Source: Candidatus Howiella intestinavium (lineage in GTDB: Bacteria; Bacillota; Clostridia; Oscillospirales; Acutalibacteraceae). Taken from it: a stretch of 36,897 nucleotides of DNA. A program made the translations under genes and the position numbers. This document shows positions 23,535 through 30,846 of the stretch, piece after piece. The DNA lies in assembly GCA_904420585.1 (NCBI GenBank), contig CAJFVX010000021.1:83319-120215 (forward strand), written 5' to 3'. Within the stretch, counting starts at the first letter, position 1; each line of letters begins with the position of its first letter. Under the pieces are notes generated by a model. The model made no database searches, was not told the origin of the DNA, and saw only the letters and a list, made by a program, of their open reading frames with translations.

Positions 23535-23789
23535 ATGGAACGTGAGCCGAAGTACGACAATCTTCACGCGGACTGCCAGCACGGGGTGACCATCACGGCC
23601 AAGGACCGGCTGCTCCAGGCCTGGGAGACCTGCATGGGCCATACCAGAGACTTCACCAAGTATTCCAAGCTGTATGAAGGCACCGAGGCCGGGGAGGTAT
23701 TTGCCGCCGCCGCCGTCAAGGAGGGCGAGTGCGCCGCCAGCATGCACGATTTGCTGGAAAGCTGGCAGGAGAAGAAGGCCGAACTGTAA
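23535..23789 (+). CDS. Small protein of unknown function (84 residues)
   Basis: I do not recognise this gene. The start at 23535 is set by AGGAGG at 23521-23526, 8 nt upstream; the frame is open further upstream but without a ribosome site. The product (MEREPKYDNLHADCQHG... ending WQEKKAEL) is soluble, slightly acidic and looks helical, with three Cys and several aromatic residues, and no signal peptide or membrane segment. It stands alone between the divergent marR operon and repeat R2. Codon use resembles its neighbours, so it looks like a real resident gene. Confidence 0.65.
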   Translation: MEREPKYDNLHADCQHGVTITAKDRLLQAWETCMGHTRDFTKYSKLYEGTEAGEVFAAAAVKEGECAASMHDLLESWQEKKAEL

Positions 23790-23823
23790 AGGGAAGGGAG
23801 GGCGGCGTCCCTCTCCCTGAACG

Positions 23824-23850
23824 CAGCTTGTCGACAAAGTCGACAAGCTG
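23824..23850 (+). other. Perfect 12-bp hairpin after the small gene
   Basis: CAGCTTGTCGAC, loop AAA, GTCGACAAGCTG. It stands immediately before repeat R2 and after a looser GGGAGGG/CCCTC pairing near 23795-23818. There is no T-tract, so it is not a classic terminator. Confidence 0.6.
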
Positions 23851-23851
23851 T

Positions 23852-23947
23852 AGAAGAGGGGCGCGCCCCCCTTCTAACATTCCCCCTACAAATCCCGCAG
23901 AAGCGGGATTTGTCGTGTGCGTGACCCGACGCGCATGCCGCCGGTTT
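23852..23947 (+). repeat. Intergenic repeat R2, copy 1
   Basis: It begins with AGAAG-A-GGGG, CGCG loop, CCCC-C-CTTCT (23852-23875), then a perfect 11-bp hairpin ACAAATCCCGC/GCGGGATTTGT (23888-23913), and ends with CATGCCGCCGGTTT (23934-23947), a 14-nt block identical to 29326-29339. The rest of the 357-nt gap 23790-24146 is AT-richer DNA leading to zapA, in which I see no further gene and no convincing promoter. Confidence 0.65.
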
Positions 23948-24146
23948 CTGCAATTCATTATAATTTCATTATTTTTTGAAAGTCTGATTTTATTTTAGGC
24001 CGGACGCGGCCCCTTCCATTCCGCCAAAAGGGGTAAAAATGGGGAAAGAATTTCGGAAAACTGTCGAAAAGGGGCTTTCTATTTTGCGGCGGATGGGGTA
24101 TTATGAATATATCCAAATGAGAATGGATATGCAGAGGTGAAAGACA

Positions 24147-24494
24147 ATGGCCAATAAAATCAGATTGGTTGTAGGCGGCCTGGAATACTGCATCCTGGCC
24201 GATGAGGACGAGGCCTACGTGCGCAGCGTGGGGGACGAGCTCAACCGCCGGCTGGATCAGATTTCCCGGCGGAACCCCTACTTATCCACCACCATGGTGG
24301 CGGTGCTGGCGGCGCTGGATTTGTGCGACGAAAATAAGAAGGCCCTGTCGGAAGCCGACGACCTCCGTATGCAGATGAAGGGATACATGGAAGAGGCGGC
24401 CTGCGCCCGGCTGGAGGCCGACGAGGCCCGCCGGGAAATCGACCGGCTCAACCGGGAGAACCAGAGCCTGCGCAAACAGCAGGCCAAAGCCTGA
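24147..24494 (+). CDS. zapA: Cell division protein ZapA
   Basis: A 115-residue cytosolic protein that bundles FtsZ filaments and supports Z-ring assembly. The N-terminal domain has the family pattern (KIRLVVGGLEYCILADEDEAYVR..GDELN) and the C-terminal half (about 65-112) is a long coiled coil rich in Glu, Arg and Leu. Length is typical for the Firmicutes ZapA family. AGAGGTGA lies upstream of the ATG. The next gene starts inside its stop codon (TGATG), so translation is coupled. Confidence 0.88.
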   Translation: MANKIRLVVGGLEYCILADEDEAYVRSVGDELNRRLDQISRRNPYLSTTMVAVLAALDLCDENKKALSEADDLRMQMKGYMEEAACARLEADEARREIDRLNRENQSLRKQQAKA

Positions 24495-26605
24495 TGCCGG
24501 AGGTATTATCCCCCGCCGGCTCCCTCGCATCCCTGGAGGCGGCCATCCGGGCGGGGGCTGACGCGGTCTATTTCGGGCTGGGGGGATTCAACGCCCGCAA
24601 AAACGCGGAAAACATCGACGACGGCGCCCTGGTCGGCGCCGTCGCCTCTTGTCATATACAGGGGGTAAAGGCCTACCTGACCCTCAATACCTTAGTGCGG
24701 GAGGACGAACTGCCCGCCGCCTTACATACGGCCGAATTGGCGGCCGCCGCCGGCATGGACGGGCTGATTGTGCAGGATATAGGCCTTGCCTCCCTCCTGC
24801 GCCGGGCCGCCCCGGGGCTGCCCCTCCACGCCTCCACCCAGATGGCGGTGCACACCCCCGCCGCCCTGCCCCTTCTGAAGGAGATGGGCTTTTGCCGGGT
24901 GGTAGCCGCCCGGGAAATGTCCCGGGATGAACTGGCGGCCTTCTGCCGGGCCGCCCGGGAGCTGGATATGGAGGTGGAGGTCTTCGTCCACGGGGCGCTG
25001 TGCATGTGCGTCTCCGGCCAGTGCTACATGAGCGCCATGCTGGGGGGGCGCAGCGGCAACCGGGGCCTCTGCGCCCAGCCCTGCCGGCTGCCCTTTCGGG
25101 TGGAAGGGGGCAGCGGCTTCGATTTGAGTTTAAAGGACATGAGCCTTGTGGACCATATCGCCCAGCTGGGAAAGATGGGGGTGGCCTCCCTTAAAATCGA
25201 GGGGCGCATGAAGCGGCCGGAGTATGTGGCGGCGGCCACGGCGGTCTGCCGCATGGCGGCCGACGGGCAGAGGCCCCCGGACAGCCTGCGCCGGCAGCTG
25301 GAGCAGGTGTTTTCCCGCAGCGGCTTTACCGACGGCTATTTCACCGGGCAGACCGGCCCGGCCATGTTCGGCCGCCGCACCGAATCCGACCAGCAGCGTT
25401 CGGCGGACGTCCTGGCCGGCCTGCACGAACTGACCCGCCAGCCCCGGCAGTCGGTGCCGGTAAAGGGGCTTTTTACCCTGGAGGCCGGCCGGCCTTCCCG
25501 GTTTTCCCTCACCGATGGGCAGCTTTTGGGGGAGGCGGAAGGGCCTGTACCCGAACCTGCCCGCAGCCGGCCCCTGGATGCCGTCCGGGCGTCCGCCCAG
25601 CTGTCCAAGCTGGGGGGCACCTGTTTTACCATGGAGGACCTTACCTGCCGGATAGAGGAGGGGTACACCCTGCCGGCGTCGGCCTTAAACGCCCTGCGGC
25701 GGCAGGCGGCTGGGGAATTGGCCGCCCTGCGGGGCAAGACCCGGCCTATCCCCTTTTCCATGCCGGTCAGGCCGGCCGAAACCCCATCGGCTGTATCGCC
25801 GCCGGGGGAAGGGGTGCTGTCCCCGGCCGGTAAGGGGAATCCCGGCCGGGTGGCCTGGTTCAGCCATCCCGGCCAGCTGCCGGAAAACCTGGCATCCTAC
25901 GGCCTTGCGGCCCTCTGCCTGCCGGTGGAAACCGATTTTGCCTCCCTCTCCCTGCCCGCCGGCCTGCCGGTCTGGGCCCATCTGCCCAGAGGGCTTTTCG
26001 GCCGGGACGATTGGGCGCTGGAAAAGCTGGCTGCCGCCAGGGCCGCCGGGGTGCATACCGCCCTCTGCGGCAACCTGTCGGCCGCGGCCCTGGCACGGCG
26101 GGCGGGGATGCAAGCCGTGTGGGACTTTTCCATGAACCTCTTTAACCCGCCCGCCCTGGAACAGGCGGCGGACCTGGGGGCGGCGGGGGCTGTCCTATCG
26201 GCCGAACTTACCTTACAGGACGGGGCATCCCTGCTGCGTTCGGCCCATTCTGTCCCCTGGGGCCTCTTCGCCTACGGGCGGCTGCCCCTGATGCTGACGC
26301 GGAACTGCCCCGGCCGCAACCGGGGGCCGTCGGCCTGCAAGACCTGCGGGGGAGAGTGTACCCTCACCGACCGGAAGCATGTGGATTTCCCTGTCCGCTG
26401 CCGGGCGGGCTGTTCGGAAATCTACAACTCCCGCCCCCTCTGGATGGCCGACCGGCTGGGCGAAATCCGGGATTTTGATTTTCTTCTGCTGTATTTTACC
26501 CTGGAAGACGCCGAAACCTGTGCCGCCGTCCTTGCGGCCTACCGGGACGGCGGGCCGCCCCCGGCGGCCTTTACCCGGGGGCTGCTCTACCGGGGTGTGG
26601 AATAA
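24494..26605 (+). CDS. U32 family 'peptidase' with DUF3656, RlhA-like RNA hydroxylase
   Basis: A 703-residue protein. The N-terminal U32 domain (PEVLSPAGSLASLEAAIRAGADAVYFGL) is followed by the cysteine-rich centre HGALCMCVSGQCYMSAMLGGR...RGLCAQPCR (Cys170, 172, 177, 193, 197), which in relatives ligates a 4Fe-4S cluster. The DUF3656 part and a C-terminal block with CPGRNRG, ACKTCGGECTLTDRKHVDFPV complete it. Despite the name, characterised members (RlhA, TrhP, UbiU/V) hydroxylate 23S rRNA, tRNA or ubiquinone precursors using prephenate, not proteins. The size and DUF3656 favour an RlhA-like rRNA role, but TrhP-like tRNA modification is possible. It overlaps the zapA stop codon by 1 nt. Confidence 0.88.
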   Translation: MPEVLSPAGSLASLEAAIRAGADAVYFGLGGFNARKNAENIDDGALVGAVASCHIQGVKAYLTLNTLVREDELPAALHTAELAAAAGMDGLIVQDIGLASLLRRAAPGLPLHASTQMAVHTPAALPLLKEMGFCRVVAAREMSRDELAAFCRAARELDMEVEVFVHGALCMCVSGQCYMSAMLGGRSGNRGLCAQPCRLPFRVEGGSGFDLSLKDMSLVDHIAQLGKMGVASLKIEGRMKRPEYVAAATAVCRMAADGQRPPDSLRRQLEQVFSRSGFTDGYFTGQTGPAMFGRRTESDQQRSADVLAGLHELTRQPRQSVPVKGLFTLEAGRPSRFSLTDGQLLGEAEGPVPEPARSRPLDAVRASAQLSKLGGTCFTMEDLTCRIEEGYTLPASALNALRRQAAGELAALRGKTRPIPFSMPVRPAETPSAVSPPGEGVLSPAGKGNPGRVAWFSHPGQLPENLASYGLAALCLPVETDFASLSLPAGLPVWAHLPRGLFGRDDWALEKLAAARAAGVHTALCGNLSAAALARRAGMQAVWDFSMNLFNPPALEQAADLGAAGAVLSAELTLQDGASLLRSAHSVPWGLFAYGRLPLMLTRNCPGRNRGPSACKTCGGECTLTDRKHVDFPVRCRAGCSEIYNSRPLWMADRLGEIRDFDFLLLYFTLEDAETCAAVLAAYRDGGPPPAAFTRGLLYRGVE

Positions 26606-26639
26606 AAATATTTCTATTTGTATAAACGGAGGTATATGT

Positions 26640-27077
26640 ATGATACTGCATGTAAAGAAACTGCGGGAAGACGCCGTGCTGCCCGTGCGGGCCACCGAAG
26701 GCTCGGCGGGGATGGACCTGCACGCCTTGGTGGACGCGCCGGTGACCCTCCAGCCGGGGGAGCGGGCCATGGTGCCCACGGGGCTGGCCATCGCTCTGCC
26801 CTCTCCCGAGTATGTGGCGCTGATTTTCGCCCGCAGCGGCCTGGCCGTCAAGAAGGGCGTCACCCTCTCCAACTGCGTGGGGGTTATCGACAGCGACTAC
26901 CGGGGAGAGTTGAAAATCGGGCTTATCAACCAGTCTAAGGAGGCCTACACCATCGAAAAGGGGGAGCGGATTGCCCAGCTGGTGATTATGCCGGTCTGCC
27001 TGCCCCAGGTGGTGGAGGCGGAGAACCTGGATGAAACCGACCGGGGGGCCGGCGGCTTCGGTTCCACCGGCAAGTAG
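26640..27077 (+). CDS. dut: dUTP diphosphatase
   Basis: A 145-residue trimeric enzyme that hydrolyses dUTP to dUMP and pyrophosphate, keeping uracil out of DNA and feeding dTMP synthesis. All five family motifs are present: EGSAGMDLHA, ARSGLA, GVIDSDYRGELKI, GERIAQL and the C-terminal RGAGGFGSTG. I chose ATG 26640, with GGAGG 7 nt before it; the frame is open upstream only as an overlap with the U32 gene. It lies 34 nt after that gene. Confidence 0.95.
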   Translation: MILHVKKLREDAVLPVRATEGSAGMDLHALVDAPVTLQPGERAMVPTGLAIALPSPEYVALIFARSGLAVKKGVTLSNCVGVIDSDYRGELKIGLINQSKEAYTIEKGERIAQLVIMPVCLPQVVEAENLDETDRGAGGFGSTGK

Positions 27078-27101
27078 GGCCGGGCGAGGGAGGTTATATC
27101 C

Positions 27102-27368
27102 ATGCAGAAAAGCAAAAACTTTTTCCTTCTGCTCTTTTTTGTGCTGGCGGCCCTGGTTATCGGCGGGCTTGTCAGCGAACTGACCGCCGGCATCCCCTGG
27201 CTGAAATGGCTGACCTACGGCCAGTCCATCGCCTTTAACAGCGACAGCGCCGGGCCCCTTATCGATTTGCAGATTATCCAGCTGAACTTCGGCTTCCGCA
27301 TGCAGATAAGCGTATTGCAAATCATCCTGATTGTGGCGGCGCTGCTCATCTACCGCAAGGTGCGCTGA
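27102..27368 (+). CDS. DUF4321 family small membrane protein
   Basis: An 88-residue protein with two hydrophobic segments (about 7-28 and 70-84) joined by a loop containing LTYGQSIAF and the family pattern IDLQIIQLNFGFRMQISVLQII. DUF4321 proteins are found in clostridia next to maf and mreB, as here. Function unknown; the position suggests a link to envelope growth. GGGAGG precedes the ATG. Confidence 0.8.
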   Translation: MQKSKNFFLLLFFVLAALVIGGLVSELTAGIPWLKWLTYGQSIAFNSDSAGPLIDLQIIQLNFGFRMQISVLQIILIVAALLIYRKVR

Positions 27369-27380
27369 GGGGGGATGGGT

Positions 27381-27953
27381 ATGCTGATACTGGCGTCCCA
27401 GTCCCCGCGGCGGCGGGAGATTTTACAGATGCTGGGGTACGAATTCCAGTGCCGGCCGGCCCACGCTGACGAGACCATCCCCGCCGGAGTCGGGCCGGGG
27501 GAGGCGGTGGAGCTGCTGGCCGCCCGGAAGGCCCGGGCCGCGGCGGAAGACGCGGCGGCCGATGCTGTGGTGCTGGGGTCGGACACGGTGGTGGTGCTGG
27601 ACGGCCGGATTTTAGGCAAGCCGGCGGACGAAGCCCAGGCCGCCGCCATGCTGAGAAGCCTTTCCGGCCGCACCCACCAGGTGTATACGGGGGTGGCCCT
27701 CCTGCGGGGAGGCGACGCCCGCTGCTTCCACCAGTGCACCGAGGTGACCTTTTACCCCCTGACCGCGGCCGAGATTGCAGCCTATGTGGCTACGGGGGAG
27801 CCTATGGACAAGGCCGGGGCCTACGGCATCCAGGGCAAGGGCTCGGCCCTGGTGGAGGGCATCCGGGGGGACTTCTTCACGGTGGTGGGTCTGCCCGCCG
27901 GCCGGACGGTGCGGGCCCTGCGGGAATGGGGCGTCCTGCCCGCCGCCCGGTGA
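27381..27953 (+). CDS. maf: Maf family nucleotide pyrophosphatase
   Basis: A 190-residue protein of the Maf/YhdE family, which hydrolyses dTTP, UTP and modified pyrimidine or similar nucleotides. Motifs are [12 protein letters not shown] at the N-terminus, the central [26 protein letters not shown] and the C-terminal [12 protein letters not shown] prefer ATG 27381, 6-7 nt after the GGGGGG ribosome site, over ATG 27375, which overlaps that site. It is the last gene of the zapA-U32-dut-DUF4321-maf run; mreB follows after 242 nt with its own promoter. Confidence 0.93.
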   Translation: MLILASQSPRRREILQMLGYEFQCRPAHADETIPAGVGPGEAVELLAARKARAAAEDAAADAVVLGSDTVVVLDGRILGKPADEAQAAAMLRSLSGRTHQVYTGVALLRGGDARCFHQCTEVTFYPLTAAEIAAYVATGEPMDKAGAYGIQGKGSALVEGIRGDFFTVVGLPAGRTVRALREWGVLPAAR

Positions 27954-28006
27954 CAAGACCCTCATAAAAAATTTACGGAATAGACATAATATCGGCAATT
28001 TGTGGG

Positions 28007-28036
28007 TTGTTATGGAACCTGCAGATAGGTTATAAT
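28007..28036 (+). promoter_or_regulatory. Promoter of the mre operon
   Basis: TTGTTA (28007-28012) and TATAAT (28031-28036) are 18 nt apart. The leader to the mreB ATG at 28196 is about 150 nt and contains the hairpins CTTCCG/CGGAAG (28100-28119) and CCGCCC/GGGCGG (28149-28165). I cannot assign it to a known riboswitch. Confidence 0.6.
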
Positions 28037-28195
28037 ACCCATGTATCTGTACTTTACATAAGCAGACCCCCGGTGGGGGAGAATCATAAAAATACAGGGC
28101 TTCCGCCGCTTTTCGGAAGGAGCGGGCGGGAGGCCCCGTTTTGCGTTGCCGCCCGGAAAGGGCGGTAAATAACAGGGGCAGAAGGGGAGAAGCAC

Positions 28196-29215
28196 ATGTT
28201 TACCAGAGATATCGGCATCGACCTGGGCACGGCGAATACCTTGGTGTGCATTAAGGGCAAGGGCATCATCATGCGGGAGCCGTCGGTGGTGGCCTACGAC
28301 GTGCGCAACGATGCGGTCAAGGCCGTGGGCACCGAGGCCAAGGATATGATCGGGCGGACGCCCGGCTCCATTGTAGCCGTCCGGCCGCTGAAAAACGGCG
28401 TTATCGCCGACTTTGACGTGACGGCCGCCATGCTCAAGCGGTTTATCAAGCAGGCCCTTAAGGGTTCCCTCTTTTCCCGGGCCCGGGTCATTATCTGCAT
28501 CCCCGCCGGCGTCACCGAGGTGGAGAGCCGGGCGGTGTACGACGCGGCCAAGCAGGCCGGCGCCACCGAAATCGATTTGATGGAAGAGCCCATGGCCGCC
28601 GCCCTGGGGGCCGACCTGCCCGTATGGGAGCCGGCCGGCAGCATGGTGGTGGACATCGGCGGCGGCACCTGCGAGGTGGCCATTATCTCTTTGGGCGACG
28701 TGGTCACCGCCCAGTCCCTGCGGGTTGCGGGGGACGATTTGGACGAGGCCATTTTGAGCTACATCCGCAAAAAGCACAACCTGATGATCGGCGAGCGGAC
28801 GGCCGAACAGATTAAGATTCAAATAGGTTCGGCCATGCCCTATGAGGACGAGCCGGAGATGGAGATAAAGGGCCGCAACCTGGTGGACGGCCTGCCCAAG
28901 AACGTGATTGTCACGGCGGCCGAGGTGCGGGAGGCCCTGACCGACCCCCTGAACCAGATTATCGACGCCATCCGCTCCACTTTGGAGAAGACCCCTCCCG
29001 AGCTTGCGGCCGACATCATCGACCGGGGCATTGTCCTCACCGGCGGCGGGGCCCTGCTGCGGAACATCGCCCCCCTGATTGAGAGCGAGACCGGCATGCC
29101 GGTGCGGGTGGCAAACAACCCCATGGACTGCGTGGTCATCGGCATCTCCCGCCGGCTGGAATCCAACCCGGATTTCGACAGCTATATGGAAAAGCGCAGC
29201 AAGCGGTACCGGTAA
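28196..29215 (+). CDS. mreB: Rod shape-determining protein MreB
   Basis: A 339-residue actin homologue that forms membrane-bound filaments guiding lateral wall synthesis. Actin-fold motifs are phosphate-1 GIDLGTANT, phosphate-2 [17 protein letters not shown], and the adenosine motif [12 protein letters not shown]. Length matches MreB/Mbl. AAGGGGAG lies upstream of the ATG. It is first of the mreB-mreC-mreD-PBP2 run, but a 205-nt gap with repeat R2 separates it from mreC. In Bacillus, MreB, Mbl and MreBH overlap in function, so the paralogue type is not certain. Confidence 0.96.
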   Translation: MFTRDIGIDLGTANTLVCIKGKGIIMREPSVVAYDVRNDAVKAVGTEAKDMIGRTPGSIVAVRPLKNGVIADFDVTAAMLKRFIKQALKGSLFSRARVIICIPAGVTEVESRAVYDAAKQAGATEIDLMEEPMAAALGADLPVWEPAGSMVVDIGGGTCEVAIISLGDVVTAQSLRVAGDDLDEAILSYIRKKHNLMIGERTAEQIKIQIGSAMPYEDEPEMEIKGRNLVDGLPKNVIVTAAEVREALTDPLNQIIDAIRSTLEKTPPELAADIIDRGIVLTGGGALLRNIAPLIESETGMPVRVANNPMDCVVIGISRRLESNPDFDSYMEKRSKRYR

Positions 29216-29241
29216 AGGCCGCCGGCAAAAAGGCGGGTCTT

Positions 29242-29339
29242 GGAGGAGGGGCGGGACCCCTTCTTTTGCCCTTACCCCGGCAAATCCCCCAGCTGTGGGA
29301 TTTGCAGATGGTCCAAGCCGGCGTCCATGCCGCCGGTTT
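29242..29339 (+). repeat. Intergenic repeat R2, copy 2, inside the mre operon
   Basis: It carries GGAGGGG, CGGGA loop, CCCCTTC (29245-29263), then GCAAATCCC/GGGATTTGC (29280-29305), then a 13-bp stem GTCCAAGCCGGCG/CGCCGGTTTGGAC with one G-T pair (29311-29343). The last stem overlaps the 14-nt block shared with copy 1. It lies between the mreB stop codon and mreC. Confidence 0.65.
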
Positions 29340-29420
29340 GGACGATTGTAAATGTTCTATCCGGGCTTTTTTGACAGTCTGGGGGGCCGCAGGCCCTTAG
29401 GAGACAGGAGGCGCCAAGCG

Positions 29421-30278
29421 TTGCGTTTTTTCTTCAGAAGCCCCCGGTTTAAGGCCATGATGGCCGCCATTGCCATTATCCTGGTGGTCACCATCGGCGC
29501 GCGCCTGATAGGCGGCTGGATAGCCCCCCAGGCCAGCATAGCCGGGGCCATTGCCGCGCCCTTTCAGAAGCTGTTCGGGGCGATTTCCAATCAAATAGAA
29601 GACATCACCACCGCCTTTACCGAAGGGCAGCAGCTCATGGAGGAGAACGCCGCCCTGGAGGAAGAGGTGCGCAGGCTCACCTCCCAGGTCATCGATTACC
29701 AGAAGACCAAGGAGGAGAACGCGTTTTATAAGGATTTCCTGGAACTCAAGGAGCAGAATCCCGACTTCCAGTTTGAACCGGCCATGCTCATCTCCCGGGA
29801 TACGGAAGACCCCTTCGGCGGCTTTACCATCGACAAGGGCTCCTTGAGCGGGGTGGCCGTCAACGACCCGGTCATCACGGCCGACGGGCTGGTGGGCTAC
29901 GTCAGCGAGGTGGCCCCCTCCTATTCCAAGGTGACCACCGTCCTGGACCAGAAGATGCGGGCGGGAGCCTATGACCGCCGCACCCGGGACGCGGGCATCG
30001 CGTCGGGCACCATCGAGCTGGCTGAAAACGGCCAGTGCCGGCTGTACAATCTGCCCCGGAGCAGCGGGGTGAACATCGGCGACTATGTGGTGACTTCGGG
30101 AGGCGGCCTATTCCCCGACGGCCTGCTCATCGGCACGGTGGCCGATGTGCGGCAGGAGGAGCAGGATATTTCGGTCTACGCCGTCATCGACCCGGCGACC
30201 GACATCGCCGGCCTGCGGGACGTCATGGTGCTGACCTACTTCTCCGGCCAGGGCGACCCGCTGACGGGAGGGGAGTGA
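29421..30278 (+). CDS. mreC: Rod shape-determining protein MreC
   Basis: A 285-residue membrane-anchored protein that links MreB to the periplasmic-side wall synthases and activates PBP2. It has an Arg/Phe-rich start, one transmembrane helix (about 12-34), a coiled coil (about 62-105, EENAALEEEVRRL), and two beta domains with GGFTIDKGSLSGVAVNDPVIT, GLVGYVSEV and GDYVVTSGGGLFPDGLLIG. I set the start at TTG 29421: AGGAGG (29406-29411) precedes it by 9 nt, whereas the upstream ATG at 29352 has no ribosome site and would add an unconserved tail. mreD starts 1 nt after the stop codon. Confidence 0.92.
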   Translation: MRFFFRSPRFKAMMAAIAIILVVTIGARLIGGWIAPQASIAGAIAAPFQKLFGAISNQIEDITTAFTEGQQLMEENAALEEEVRRLTSQVIDYQKTKEENAFYKDFLELKEQNPDFQFEPAMLISRDTEDPFGGFTIDKGSLSGVAVNDPVITADGLVGYVSEVAPSYSKVTTVLDQKMRAGAYDRRTRDAGIASGTIELAENGQCRLYNLPRSSGVNIGDYVVTSGGGLFPDGLLIGTVADVRQEEQDISVYAVIDPATDIAGLRDVMVLTYFSGQGDPLTGGE

Positions 30279-30279
30279 G

Positions 30280-30795
30280 ATGCAGAGGACCAAGAGCCGC
30301 ACCTATCTGCACTACACCGCCCTGGGGGTGCTTTTCCTGCTGCTGTACCTGATACAGTATCTGGGACTCTTCCCGGCCATCGGGGGGGCGCGGCCCCTGT
30401 TGGTGGTCACGGCGGTTATCTCGGCGTCCATGTTCCTGCGGCAGTGGGGCGGGGCGGCCTTCGGCTGCGTGGCCGGCATGTTCTTAGACGCGGTGACCAG
30501 CCGGGCCAATTGCTTCAACACGGTTACCCTGCTGGTCTTCGGCTGTGTTGTGGGACTGCTCATCACCTGCCTTTTCAATAATACCCTGGGGGCGAATTTT
30601 CTCCTCCAGGCGGGCTTTTTGTTTTTGTACGTCCTCCTGCGCTGGTTTTTCTTCTATTTCACCGCCGGGTATGAGGACGCAGGCTATCTGTTCGTGAAAT
30701 ACGGGCTGGGGGATTTTGTTTACACCCTGGTGCTCTCCATCCCCCTCTACCTGCTCATCCGCCGGCTTATGCGGCAGGTGCCCACGGTGGCATAG
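30280..30795 (+). CDS. mreD: Rod shape-determining protein MreD
   Basis: A 171-residue integral membrane protein, about five to six hydrophobic segments, with charged termini. MreD is part of the elongation complex with MreC, RodA and PBP2; its own activity is unknown. The conserved pattern is weak in the family, but the size, hydrophobicity and position between mreC and PBP2 make the call safe. GGGAGGGGAG precedes the ATG. Confidence 0.9.
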   Translation: MQRTKSRTYLHYTALGVLFLLLYLIQYLGLFPAIGGARPLLVVTAVISASMFLRQWGGAAFGCVAGMFLDAVTSRANCFNTVTLLVFGCVVGLLITCLFNNTLGANFLLQAGFLFLYVLLRWFFFYFTAGYEDAGYLFVKYGLGDFVYTLVLSIPLYLLIRRLMRQVPTVA

Positions 30796-30846
30796 TGCCC
30801 CTATTCCCGCCGCCCCGCGGCGGGATCATTTTAAGGAGAATTGCAA

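Noticed and set aside
23816-23960. CRISPR-like repeat region
   Set aside because: The repeats are individual hairpins of different sequence without regular spacers.
29371-29376. TTGACA before mreC as a -35 element
   Set aside because: No -10-like hexamer lies 16-18 nt downstream.
29352-29420. ATG 29352 as the mreC start
   Set aside because: There is no ribosome site before it, and the added residues are unlike MreC; TTG 29421 has a strong AGGAGG at 9 nt.
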